Assembly (NCBI RefSeq): GCF_918797505.1 | Contig: NC_092793.1 | Coordinates: 70,365,660-70,429,659 of the forward strand | Direction: 5' to 3' | From: Bemisia tabaci | Taxonomy: Eukaryota > Arthropoda > Insecta > Hemiptera > Aleyrodidae | Length of the DNA: 64,000 nt | Shown: piece by piece, positions 1 through 9,670 of the stretch | Numbering within the stretch: the stretch's first letter is position 1 | Layout: every line of letters starts with the position of its first letter | Program-made: the position numbers and the translations under genes | The notes under the pieces: generated by a model | What the model saw: only the letters and a program-made list of their open reading frames with translations | The model's database searches: none | What the model was told of the DNA's origin: nothing

Positions 1-122
1 CCATTTTAAGCATCCTTTTATCTAAAAATCTTGTCAAGATCTTAGTGTAGCTGAATTGGTAAATGCAAGAAAATGGTCTCCTTGTTTTCCCTCCAAGTAC
101 CTAGACTGATTCAGTGCCTATG

Positions 123-344
123 TCATTTGTTATTCAATACATTTAATGAAATCTCCCAAAGATACTGGGCTGTTTTAATATTGATCATTTTGCCAAGCTT
201 CATAGAAGCAGCATAATTAAATAGTAATGTACTAATTGCCATAGACACTAAACCAGTCGATACTATTATTTTTTGCACACTTTTCTCTTGCCAGAATGAA
301 GAGTCTCTCCACTTGGCAATGAATTTATCAGATTTTGATTTCAA
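123..344 (-). CDS. Possible small membrane-protein exon or ORF (unrecognised)
   Basis: Open frame of 73 codons on the minus strand ending at a TGA. It has no ATG at its 5' end: a TAA lies just before the first codon (TTG), so if real it must be an internal or terminal exon, or a decayed copy. The N-terminal third is charged and has three tryptophan/phenylalanine positions (WRDSSFW). It is followed by a hydrophobic stretch of about 22 residues (residues 26-47, IIVSTGLVSMAIS) that could be a membrane segment, then a mixed tail. Codon choice is AT-rich like the surrounding DNA. I do not recognise the family. A chance frame of this length is possible in 64 kb, so support is weak; the protein-like composition is the only argument. 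Confidence 0.2.
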   Translation of the reverse strand: MKSKSDKFIAKWRDSSFWQEKSVQKIIVSTGLVSMAISTLLFNYAASMKLGKMINIKTAQYLWEISLNVLNNK

Positions 345-711
345 TTAGTATCCGCATTTTTCCGTGGTTAAAGAATTATCTTTTACAGCACCCAAGTAGC
401 AAAGTGCAACAAAAATATTGAAATAATAAAATTTCAATTTCCACAATGAAATTTCAATATTTTTACATCATATTTTATGAATAGATGTTGATTTTAAACG
501 GTGAATGGAATTAATCTCATGTGTTGGGAAGGTCGGCAATGTGCAATAAAAAAGAAATGTGCAACTTGTTTAAATTTTATTGCAATAAATTTCAATTTAA
601 GAGAGCCCCTTCAATTGGTGATTTGACAAAATACGTAACACTCCTATACATACAAAAACAATAATTTTACTATGTAATTCCAATTTACTACATCTTGTGC
701 TGCTTGGGTAA

Positions 712-837
712 TCAACAGCCGACCATTTCCAAGGATTTCCTCAGTTGAGCTGTGTCATTGAGTTTGAATAGATTTCTTTCATCCTCTTTTAAGGTACTTC
801 TGTAATTCAGTAGTATTGATGCATGATTTAGCAGCAT
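712..837 (-). CDS. Short ORF, 41 residues, unrecognised
   Basis: On the minus strand an ATG at 837-835 opens a 41-residue frame closed by TGA at 714-712. The second half is rich in Lys, Glu, Asp and Leu (LKEDERNLFKLNDTAQLRK) and would make an amphipathic helix, which is unusual for chance reading of this AT-rich DNA. No splice site or polyadenylation signal was pinned down. It lies about 370 bp upstream, in transcription sense, of the other minus-strand frame at 123-344, so both could be remnants of one gene. Function unknown; it may be fortuitous. Confidence 0.18.
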   Translation of the reverse strand: MLLNHASILLNYRSTLKEDERNLFKLNDTAQLRKSLEMVGC

Positions 838-1243
838 GCATTGTCATGGAATTAACTCTTTTGCATGCATTCTAAGCATCATTTGTACTTATACATGCAT
901 GATTGATCTTCATGCATGATTTTCGGTCGAAGTAGTGATGCCATAATCTTTTATTTCTTTTCTATCAGAATTTTTAGTGTTAATTTTCTGAATTTTTTTG
1001 TTGCTTGAATCCACTATTTCTTGGTAGTTTTATAGATTTTTAATCTTGGATCACCAGACAGGGTTAGAGCATAAGCACCTTAATATTTGTGACCTCATCA
1101 ACATTTTATGTTGGATAAAGAATGCACATTTACAATTTGAAAAATTGACCTATACATGGTTTATACAGACGCTTGAAAATACTTAACTTTAGTAGATTTT
1201 TGCCCCACATCATCTTTTTCATCTCTGGAGATCCCATTGGAAT

Positions 1244-1816
1244 TAGGGCCGAATTTAGGGGGTGGCCACATGGGCCGCGGCCCATGGCGACAAATTTTGC
1301 AATTTTTTTTTAATGTAGCTATAAGGAAAAATCGGATTCAGAAAAAAAATACAAACGAGAAACGGTGACAAAATTTCTCATTTCCTGAAAGTATATCTCT
1401 AATTTTGTCGTCTTTCTGTGATACAATAGACAGCACTTTCAATTAGTCGAGTTAAGACTAAGAGAGAAACCGAACGCGGAATTTGGCCTGGTACGTCGCG
1501 GCGCAGAGAGCAGTTATGACGAGAACTTGAGATGAAAAGGAGAAACCCGCGGCGCGGCGGTCGGCATGTAACACATATTAGCGCCTACAAGACTGCATGA
1601 ATACTTCACGCACTGCGTCAAAGACAGTGCGGTCGCTGCGGTCAGCAGCGGGCGGCGGCACGGCGTAAAACGCATAGCGCCTACAAGACTGTAGGAATAC
1701 TTAGCGCATTGCGCATACAAAGCGCAAACACAGTGTGGTCAGCGCGGCGGCGAAGATTAAAATTATTAAACCACATTTATGTTTGTTCTTTTTCTAAATT
1801 TTTTCGTTCATTTCAT
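1244..1816. mobile_element. hAT-like non-autonomous element, copy 1 (one end lost)
   Basis: Begins with a degraded terminus (TAGGGCCGAATTTAGGGG for expected CAGGGCCGGATT) followed by the family signature ATGGGCCGCGGCCCATGGCG. It can be followed, in the opposite orientation, against the complete copy at 3572-4523 up to the shared TTTGTTCTTT and TTTTTTCGTTC blocks near 1790-1816. A GC-rich internal part contains a duplicated module: GCGCCTACAAGACTG occurs near 1581 and again near 1677. The distal terminus and the target duplication are not visible, so the copy is truncated or overrun by the small inverted repeat that starts at 1868. No transposase frame. Confidence 0.7.
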
Positions 1817-1867
1817 ATATATGTTTCTTTTCATATATATTCAAGCGTCTGTAGGTACAGCAGCCCA

Positions 1868-1954
1868 ATTGTTGAAATTAATGCCGGCACGACAAGACTA
1901 TGGGAGTATGTCTTGTCTCATCGTGCCGACATAGCCAGTTAAAGTTTCAACAAT
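1868..1954. repeat. Short inverted-repeat element, ATTGTTGAAA ends
   Basis: ATTGTTGAAA at the left and TTTCAACAAT at the right. Inside lie complementary GCCGGCACGACAAGAC and GTCTTGTCTCATCGTGCCG arms, giving an imperfect hairpin of about 87 nt. Related sequence occurs at 12588-12690 and a fragment at about 19173-19215, so this is an interspersed family. It abuts the truncated end of hAT copy 1. Confidence 0.6.
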
Positions 1955-2064
1955 CCGGCTGCAGATTGCTATGTTTAAGTTAATTTTTCAAATTGTCCAT
2001 GTGTTCTATTTATGAGTCCAGGTTGTTATCTTGAATATTAATTGGGGATCATAACTTCTTTCAG

Positions 2065-2197
2065 GGGCTTAGAACCATATGAACCACTTCCTGGCACCGA
2101 CACTGAAAATTCAGAAAGACCAAATATTCCCTCTGAATCCCCTGTGATAGCAGATGAGAATGACTGTGATACTGCTCAGACAGACTAAATTGTTCAG
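2065..2197 (+). CDS. Terminal coding exon of an unidentified host gene
   Basis: The best evidence for a real gene in the window. A pyrimidine-rich acceptor (CTTCTTTCAG, ending 2064) is followed by an open frame from 2066 to a TAA at 2186-2188. Nine bases after the stop comes a consensus donor, TTCAG|GTAAGTA, at 2197/2198. The exon would therefore encode the last 40 residues of a protein plus nine bases of 3' UTR, with a further UTR exon downstream. One base (2065) completes a codon from the previous exon, which must lie upstream. The peptide is acidic, proline-rich and probably disordered (GLEPYEPLPGTDTENSE, then ending DCDTAQTD). I do not recognise the family. A stop only nine bases before the junction would not trigger nonsense-mediated decay. 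Upstream exons were not identified and may lie outside the window. Confidence 0.5.
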
Positions 2198-3571
2198 GTA
2201 AGTATGCCGTAGTTGCAATTGGTTTTTATTTTCTGTCAGACTGAGGTGCCATTTTTTTTCATGAATTTCATAATTTCAATGTTTTTGGTTTGCCCCTTTA
2301 TTTTTTATACTTCATTAGACAACTAAGTATTCTAGTTTTGTCTTTTTGAAAAATTATAAGTAATATTTTTTAATTTTGGAATCCGCCTCCAGACTGCTAG
2401 TTTATAAGATAAGTTTCACTGTTGGTTTTTTCTCATGATTCCTTTGAACTAAGCGAATGGATGAACCGATGAATGACTGGACTTTCTGGAATGAAATGTT
2501 TTCTAAGGTTTTTTTTTCACCTAAACCCATTTTGTAAAAAATGTACTTCTTTGAGTGAAATGTTTATGAAGCCTGCATGCTAGTGTATTTGTCTTGTTAT
2601 TAGTCTGATACGTGGAACCAATGAAATTCAATAGTAGTCCAATTCACTAGCTCTTTAAGATAATCAAAAGAATGTTTCCGGTGGGTAACTATTCTCCTTG
2701 TTTGCACCAAAAATTTAGTATACACTCAAATATTTATACCCAAAATATTTTCTCTTTATTCACATGTATATTATCTTTTTTAATCTTTTTTTTGGCTGTG
2801 AATTTCTATTTGTGAAGTCATTCAGGAAACCAAATATTTACACCCATAACTAAGAATTATTACTCTTTTACTCTCATTAGAATTATGTACTTTTATATTG
2901 AGTTTTCAGTTTGACCACTCCGTCAATTTTTACTTTGAATATTTTACAAGCCTCTTATCTTATTTTAAAGGTCAAAATAGTGGAAAACAGAACATTCAAA
3001 ATAAAATAATCTAAGTACAAAACACAACAAGTTAACAAACACAACAGCGTATTCTTTTTGAAAGAAAAAATGAAAGATTGAACTTCTGAATAATATTCAA
3101 AATTGGTCATTTTACACCCCGTACGAAAAAATTCTACTTCTCTTTCAATAAGACATCAGACCTTCAGTATAGATTTTCTCTCTTCATTATGTGCTAGATC
3201 ATTCTTATTTGTACTTGTGTGAGTATTTACTAATTTATGTAAGTCTACCTTTTTTTCATAAGCAATACCAATATAAAAATACCAACGCATTTTAAATGTT
3301 CACTTTTTATTATTAAGAGGTGTGCCGCAAGAAAATCTTTCAAAACTACCTATATTTTACGAATTAAACAGAGATTAATGTCTACATGATCGTTTTTTGT
3401 CTCTCTTTTTTTCACTGACTGGCATGCTCTACTGGTGTGCTCTCTGAATCTTTCGTTGCACCCAAGTTGAATAAATTAATCCATGTATTATTCTCGGAGT
3501 TGTGCAAGGTTGCCTACCCAGCTCCTGTCCCTAAAATTTTGGTGGCAGATCAATATAAAAGCCGCCATCAG
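2198..3571. other. AT-rich intron or 3' flank, no feature seen
   Basis: If the exon ending at 2197 is real, this begins as an intron inside its 3' UTR. The DNA is AT-rich with short T tracts. I see no coding frame with splice sites, no inverted repeat and no clear downstream UTR exon. Confidence 0.4.
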
Positions 3572-4523
3572 CAGGGCCGGATTTGCCTACTTGCTGCCCA
3601 TGGGCCGCCTGTATTTTTCCGCCCCCTTCTCATTCGTTTTGAAACATCAATAGATCGTATTCGACTGTGGTTCGATGTATCGATTGATTCAAAACAATAG
3701 AACATGACCTCGAACAAAAATTTTAGGATTCAATTTGGAAAAGCTGAAAATGAGAAAATTCCTAACAATTTCACTTTTCATTGCCATTTGGTACTCGAGA
3801 GAATAAAAATTCGATCACATAAGACCCGTTACCTCAGATTTCTAAATTGACTTTTGAGGCTGTGGTTACATATTGAGCCAATCGATATCAATGTAATCTC
3901 ACCTGTGTGATATGTCGAATACGATCTATAAAAACCATCAAGTGAACGTGTCAGTGGGGGAGGGGTGTATGAGACGCGTTTACTCGTGTTGGGCACATTT
4001 TTTGTGAAAGCCCTGTCAACACTAACAAAAGCTCAGCTCCGTAAACCCATCCCTGTTTGGACAAGGCCTCCCATTTATAAAAAAACGAACGAAAAAATTA
4101 TGAAAGAACAAACATAAATGTGGTCAATAATTTTAACTTCCGCCGCTGCGCCGCGCGGACCGCACTGTGTTGGCGCAATGCGTGAAGTATTCATGCAGTC
4201 TTGTAGGCGCTATGCGTTTCATGCCGACCGCCGCACCGCTTCGTTCCAGGTTAAATTGCGTGTTCGGTTTCTCTCTTAACTCGACTAATTAAAGATGTTG
4301 TCTTTTGCATCACCGAAAGACGACAAAATTAGAAATTACTATCCTTTCACTCTCAGGAAATGAGATATTTTGTCGTCTTTTCTCGTTTGTAAGTTGTTTT
4401 CTGAATCCGATTTTTCTCTCTTTTTTTGATACCTACATTCAAAAAGATTGCAAAATTTGCCGCCCCTTACATTTTGCCGCCATGGGCCGCGGCCCATGTG
4501 GTCACCCCCTTAATGCGGCCCTG
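3572..4523. mobile_element. Complete hAT-like non-autonomous element, 952 bp, with 8-bp TSD
   Basis: Both ends are visible: CAGGGCCGGATT at 3572 and, reading inward from 4523, CAGGGCCGCATT. Both are followed within about 40 bp by CCCATGGGCCGC. The flanks carry an exact 8-bp direct duplication, GCCATCAG, at 3564-3571 and 4524-4531. An 8-bp duplication and CAGGG termini are the hallmark of the hAT superfamily. The interior has no transposase frame, so the element is non-autonomous. Its right part is homologous to 1244-1816 and 29932-30303. Confidence 0.87.
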
Positions 4524-5578
4524 GCCATCAGCATAGGGAAAGGAACAAGATTATGGAAAGGAAACTTGCAATCTACTATCAAACCATTTAAAATGATTTT
4601 TTAAAACTCTTTCATTATTATGTTGTATTACCCCAATTTTTCTGGGCTAATATCTGATAACTTAAGTATTGTGCTTGTTTGTTTATTTTTGTTTTTGTTT
4701 GTGCTGTAAGCTTAAACTAGTAAAACTGAAGTAAGAAACTGAGTTTCCTTCAGTTCAGCAGATATGCAATTTGAGATGCATCGAAGTAATACTGTCGCCC
4801 AGCGCGGCGCTTAATGCAGAGCGGATCAAGCATGGGGCTCTGTGTCACAAGTCCATCATTGTAGAGGATACAATTTAAATACAGAAAAAAACAAGGAATT
4901 GAGTTTCGGGAGCCCCCAAAGGAAACCCGTCGGAGCCCTGTGAACCACCCGTTAGAATTTCCATGGTGCTGAAGCACCCTAACACCCCTGGCGAAACCGC
5001 CCCTGCGCACGACCAACCAGAGCCGAATCCAGCGATTTGGCCACACAGTATTTCCTCAATTTAAACCTACGTTAAATAATCGATTCTTGTCGGAGCACCT
5101 GGACCCTTTAAGAATCGATACATTTCCATAGGTTTAAATGGGGAAAACAAAGTTACCAATTTGCTGGATCCACTAATGCGACCAATCGAATTCTATAAAA
5201 AAATTCAAAGCGATTTTTAGCAGTCCATTATGGCAAATTTCCATTCATTCCAGAATTATTTAAACATTTACATCCTATCGTGATCAGCCATCGTGCACCT
5301 TGTGACCTATCCAAACTTTGCAAAGGTCCTCGATTTCTGCACCGAACCTCGGAGGAAATTTCGAAGCGTCTCGATGGGCTCGAGAGAGACTAAAGGTTAG
5401 ATGAGCCGGAGACTTTTGACCGTTTATCGGCCAATTCATTATGCAGGATTTTACACTCGCTTATTGTAACTCTTTTTTATTGGTCCCATATATGTGAGGC
5501 ACGTCTCACGGCTTCGCCTTTGTGCGGATCAGTTGGGACCATTAGCTCCACTCGCAGCTCGAAAAGCGAGAGATAAAT
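4524..5578. other. Mostly unassigned sequence with one small inverted repeat
   Basis: A GC-richer block near 4790-5040 contains, on the minus strand, CAGGGGCGGTTTCGCCAGGG, which resembles a hAT terminus but has no partner end. At 5061-5137 TTAAACCTAC and ATAGGTTTAA plus two AATCGAT motifs form a small inverted repeat that recalls the interior of the 164-bp MITE family. Nothing else is supported. Confidence 0.35.
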
Positions 5579-5700
5579 GGACGCATTTCTGTCAAACAGA
5601 ACTATGTGCATCATGACGTGAGCCCTGTTACACACGTATTCTTATGGGTCCCAGGGCTTACGTCTCAATGCACATAGTTCCGTTTGATAGAAATACGTCC
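5579..5700. mobile_element. GGACG foldback element, long form, copy A
   Basis: Palindromic element whose ends read GGACGCATTTCTGTC and, from the other side, GGACGTATTTCTATC. The inner arms contain AACTATGTGCAT on both strands. It is flanked by AAAT at 5575-5578 and 5701-5704, a 4-bp target duplication. Length is 122 bp, as in copies at 23239 and 25000. No coding capacity. Confidence 0.8.
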
Positions 5701-6184
5701 AAATGCATAATGGTCATGATATGTTGGTCCATTTTCTCACGTCCGCGCGCCACTACCGCGGTGTTTCGGCGTGTTTCTCACATATCGTCGCTTTGCCGTC
5801 GAAAAACGCGTGTCTACATTTCGAGACGAGCCCTGTTTTGCATACATCCGAATTCCGTCCGGGGCTCATGGGAAAGTTGAGTGAGGCTTTTTTTCTCGTC
5901 TTCCCGATTCCGTTCCTAGGACTCGGAGTCAGAGTCGCTCGTTATCGTGCGCCACGCCGCGTGAGGCGTGATTAGTTGCCTCGTCTCGTTAAAAGCGCTC
6001 ATCGCGGAGGGAGGCTGGGGCTTTTTCATGCCTCGCCCTTGCGCTACACACTTCACTATCTTTACGAAGCAGGCACTGGATGACGTCATCAAGAGACACA
6101 TTATGATTGGTCCTTCAGTTTCCGTCAAAGTTGCTCCTCCTTCAGTTGCGTGTCTCGTTTATCTCCTGGCCACGCCATCGTGGG

Positions 6185-6246
6185 GAGAGTATGGCCACTG
6201 AGTCTCGTGGTTCGTGGACTCCCTTTGGATCAGAAAAAATGGCGGT
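6185..6246. repeat. Remnant related to the 63.2-63.9 kb element arm
   Basis: GAGAGTATGGCCACTG followed at similar spacing by TGGACTCC and AAAAATGGCGG matches the arm of the 644-bp CACTG element near 63351-63436. No termini are present, so this is a fragment or a shared older sequence. Confidence 0.45.
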
Positions 6247-6348
6247 AACTCTGTAATGGAATGTGGAATCCATTTCTGATTGGCTCTTGGTTTTAGGCTT
6301 CATGGCTGTCACAAACGGGCGAAAATATTACACTATCACCGGTACTTG

Positions 6349-6660
6349 CACACGGAGAAAAAAACTTCGTGCATGGACCCGAAGTTGAGGTCATATGGAT
6401 CTCTGAAGTATTCTGATCACGCATCCGAAAACTTGAGGTCAAGCTGCCAAGGTTCGGGTCAGACATCGGCACTTCGGTATGTACCGGAGTACTTCAGATG
6501 TGTGACCTGAACCCTTCGGTATGTATCGAAGTACTTCAGTTGTCTGACCCGAACTTCGGCAGCTCGACCTCAAGTTTTAGATACGTGACCCGAAAACTTC
6601 AGAGATCCATATAATGACCTCAACTTCGGGTCCCACGCACGAGGTTTTTTTCTCCGTGTG
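6349..6660. mobile_element. 312-bp palindromic MITE with CACGGAG ends
   Basis: CACACGGAGAAAAAAAC at the left and its complement GTTTTTTTCTCCGTGTG at the right bound a nearly full-length palindrome. Internal mirrored blocks include GACCCGAAGTTGAGGTCAT and GACCTCAACTTCGGGTC. The A-run just inside the end resembles the CACGG/CACTG families elsewhere in the window. The 2-bp target duplication is ambiguous, because the palindrome extends through the likely boundary. It would form a hairpin of roughly 150 bp if transcribed. Confidence 0.8.
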
Positions 6661-8503
6661 ATGGCTTGGCCCCACAAGCCCCCTGGAACGGTTGTTTTTC
6701 GTAATAATTTTTAATTATTCCTTTCTCTAGGAATAGCCCAATCAATTCTTTGAGGGGGTCCTTATTGAAGTCTAGGGGATTTTGAGGCTTCGATGAGGTC
6801 CTGAAATTAGGATTTCAGGGGATATGGAGCCCTAGGCTCCAAAGTGAGAGCATCTGAGACAATTTATTTTATTGGGAACTTGAATCGCCTTCAATTTACG
6901 AAGTATACACCCCGCAATGGGCGGGTCCTTATACCCGCCAGCAACCCGGGCCCCTGAGCGCCAATTTGGTCCCAGGTTGCAAAGATACTGAAAGAAACTG
7001 AGGACACAGCAGTGAACAAACGGAATGATGGAGGAAATGTAGGATAAGAATCCGGGAATGAGTTGACAAAAAACCACAAAAAACGTTACTAACTTTATTA
7101 TCTGTCTGTCCTTTTGTCATATCATGGGCCTGCCGAGATGAAAGCGGAGTTGTTTCCAATCTTCGACGTTTATCACCTATTCACCTGCTGCACCTCCTAC
7201 CAATTTTTTCATTTTAGAAGTTCAAGTTATAAGGTAACGTAATGCAGAAAATTGGGTTTGAAACTGTGTAAATACGTCTGAAATTGTGTTGTGAGTAGAT
7301 TTCACTACAATACTAGCAAATAAAACCTCATTATCTGCACTTTTGAGTCATCTACATGGAGCGTCGACCATTTTTTGGACCCTGCTCCTTGAAGCCAAAG
7401 ATCGTTTAGCCAATCGGAAGTGGATCCTGCAGTAACCCCACTCTTTATATAAATGCATCCTACACGATCCAAATTTCCGTTTAAGAAAATTAGTTTCACG
7501 TTAATTTTGAAAATACGTAAAATTTGTTTAAAGCCTCTGATTGTGTCAATCGAGTTTTGTCCGAAAATATTGTTCAACCGCTTTGTTTTTACTGAGGCAT
7601 TGAATTGGGTGGGAAATCATGCGATGTGTTTTTACTTTTCATGACCTTACGCCAGCAAATCTTTTTTCAATGTAAGCGAAATTTTGTGACGAAAATCCAC
7701 GTCAAGGTTACGTTCTATTTTTTCTTTCTCTTTTTTCATTCATTATTTTAATTTTTCATCAATGTTTCACAGCAAGACAAGAGGAACATAAGTGGTATGC
7801 ATTTTCGTTCAAAAACACGAATGAAATCAAAATAAAGGCACAGGCAAACACTGCGAAGAAGCGGTTCGTCAGAATGCCTTCAAAGATTTAAGTATGCAAA
7901 CAGCGGTTGTATCCAGGTTAAATAAGTTGCTTGTGATTTGAATTGAAGGCGTTTTGAGATCACTTAGTAGACCAAAGCCAAAGTATAAGACGTGTGACCA
8001 ATGATTGGTCACACGTTATTACGACTTCTACTTGAAAGCAGATGCAAGTTTAATCGAGCTTCTTGAACGTAAAGTGAATTAGAGAGATCTTGAAGAGATT
8101 GTAATGATCCAAAATAAACCGACCAACTGATTCGTTTTTGTTCCGTTTTTCCTCAGTTTCAAGCCGGCTAAATCAGAAATTTTTGTTTTGACTGAAAAAT
8201 TCACAAAATGTGACGGGATATTTCTGAGGATTTTATCTCCCATCTTCTCTTTTTTAAAATTAATTTTAACTGCTAACTACCAGACGTCAAAGCATTTCTC
8301 TTCCTTTCCTTCTTGTTTAACGTCGAAAATGGATAAATGCAGGTGTGCTGCAGTTGGACCTATATCGATGGCTAAAGAACAATATCGTCTATCTGTAGAC
8401 CGACGATTTTGCAGAACGATGAAACAACTTCTCCAATTTTGCAATTTTAAGGTTGGATTTGCAATTTTTCTGTTCATCACAGCGTCATTATAGCGCTCCC
8501 ACG
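6661..8503. other. Unassigned sequence; one 25-nt perfect palindrome
   Basis: No coding frame with splice sites and no MITE was found. The only structured item is at 7991-8015: CGTGTGACCAAT, one base, then ATTGGTCACACG. This is a 12-bp stem, long enough to be notable as a protein-binding dyad or a cruciform. Confidence 0.4.
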
Positions 8504-8949
8504 CACGGAAAAAACGAGCTTAGGGTTGGGACCTACATGTTAGTGCCGGACACTAACGAGGGTTAGGTCAAATGGAGCCAGCAAGTCAGAGGAGTGCTGG
8601 GCACTAAACAGCTCGAGGCTGGGTCACTAAGGAAGAAGTAGTGTCAAGCCCTAAAGTGACTTTGGAGCGAGCGTAAAATATGAAACGCCTCCGCCGCGGA
8701 CCGAACTCGGGTCGCGCCGGTGGAAGACCAGCGCGTTACCACCAGGCTATGGTGACTCCGACGTCTGATGGGTGAATTTACACCTGTTAAGCGCAACTAC
8801 GTCTCGCGGCATCTGATTAGCACTACTCGTGTTCAGTGCCCACCTGTACTGCCTTCCGTTGTTGAGCTGTACAGCGCTTAGACGCCAGCCCTCAACTACT
8901 CCCCACTAAACGGCCAGTAGTGCTCAACACTAGTCTTGTTTTTTCCGTG
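8504..8949. mobile_element. 446-bp CACGG MITE carrying a tRNA-like body, copy 1
   Basis: Ends are CACGGAAAAAAC and GTTTTTTCCGTG, flanked by a 2-bp CG on both sides (8502-8503 and 8950-8951). The copy at 47413-47858 has exactly the same length, and by eye they differ at roughly 16 positions, so both are fairly young. The ends and the 2-bp duplication fit the CACTA/Mirage/Chapaev (CMC, EnSpm) group; that assignment is inference. There is no transposase. A tRNA-like segment sits in the middle (see 8686-8762). Confidence 0.82.
8686..8762 (-). ncRNA. tRNA-like segment inside the MITE
   Basis: On the minus strand there is an A-box-like TAGCCTGGTGG (8749-8739), then CGCTGGTCTTCCACC, then a B-box-like GAGTTCGGTCC (8708-8698). 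In the second copy the anticodon-arm equivalent folds as GCTGG, a 7-nt loop TCTTCCA, CCGGC. The acceptor stem does not pair, so it is not a functional tRNA. It looks like a tRNA-derived internal RNA polymerase III promoter as found in SINEs. Whether it is transcribed cannot be told from sequence. Confidence 0.5.
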
Positions 8950-9000
8950 CGAGAAATCGGAAAGAAACTTTAAACATTAGCTTGCGTATTTCATACTGAG

Positions 9001-9258
9001 ATATCGTCACTCCGGCCAAAGTATTACAAGCTCCATGCGACGTTTGAAAATTTCCGCCACCATTTTATTTTTTCACAGATAATTTTTTCAACGAAACTCT
9101 CCGTAAATCACACTGAATTTTCTTCGTGCTGCCGATAAAATTCAGTGAACTTTTCAAACAGATTCAACTAAAAATTTCTCTGTAAAAAATAGACTGACGG
9201 CAGAAATTTTGAAACTTCGCATGACGCTTGTTATACTTCGGCCGGAAGGTGACGATAT
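9001..9258. mobile_element. 258-bp palindromic MITE, ATATCGTCAC ends
   Basis: ATATCGTCAC at the left and GTGACGATAT at the right enclose mirrored blocks CCGGCCAAAGTATTACAAGC / CTTCGGCCGG and a central AAATTCAGTG region. A partial homologue is at about 34095-34311, where the right end is conserved and the left is lost. Non-coding. Confidence 0.72.
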
Positions 9259-9538
9259 GCAGAAAAATAGCTAGCTGATTTTTGCCAAAATTGCAAGTTG
9301 GGTCGTACTGTTCCCTAGCCCTCGATATTCATCGCTATTTTGTTTGCTGTAATTTTATTTTACGATGTGACAACTAGGCTACTGAATAATTACCTAGCAT
9401 GGTAACGATAGGCACACTACTAGTGGGCATCAAAGGGTAGGCATTGACTGGTCACAGCACGGCCACGGCTAGGCGGCACGAGCGCAACACAACTAATGTT
9501 ACAATATTTATCGGACCATTATGCGGGTATCTGCAACG

Positions 9539-9640
9539 CCAGCAACCGTGCTAAAGGAAAACACCGCATCAACACTAGAACGTTGCCAACTTTACTCTGA
9601 TAAAACACGCATTTCCTCGAAGCTTTGCAAATTTTCCTCA
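9539..9640. repeat. Solo end of the CTGCCG/GCTAAGGAAAA family
   Basis: GTGCTAAAGGAAAACACCGC followed by GTTGCCAAC matches the terminus of the complete copies at 11578 and 61204. A second solo end, in the same orientation, is at about 10544-10605 (CTCAGGAAAAAACACCGTAT, GTTGCCAAAT). Between them lies the large foldback at 9671-10173. Confidence 0.55.
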
Positions 9641-9670
9641 ACGACTTTTTCGGAGAGTCGCTCGCATAAT

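Noticed and set aside
6349..6660. A clean 2-bp target duplication for this palindrome
   Set aside because: The palindrome extends through the flanks, so CA on one side and TG on the other cannot be told from the element itself.
8686..8762. A genuine tRNA gene
   Set aside because: A- and B-box-like motifs are present, but the acceptor stem does not pair and the same block lies inside both MITE copies.
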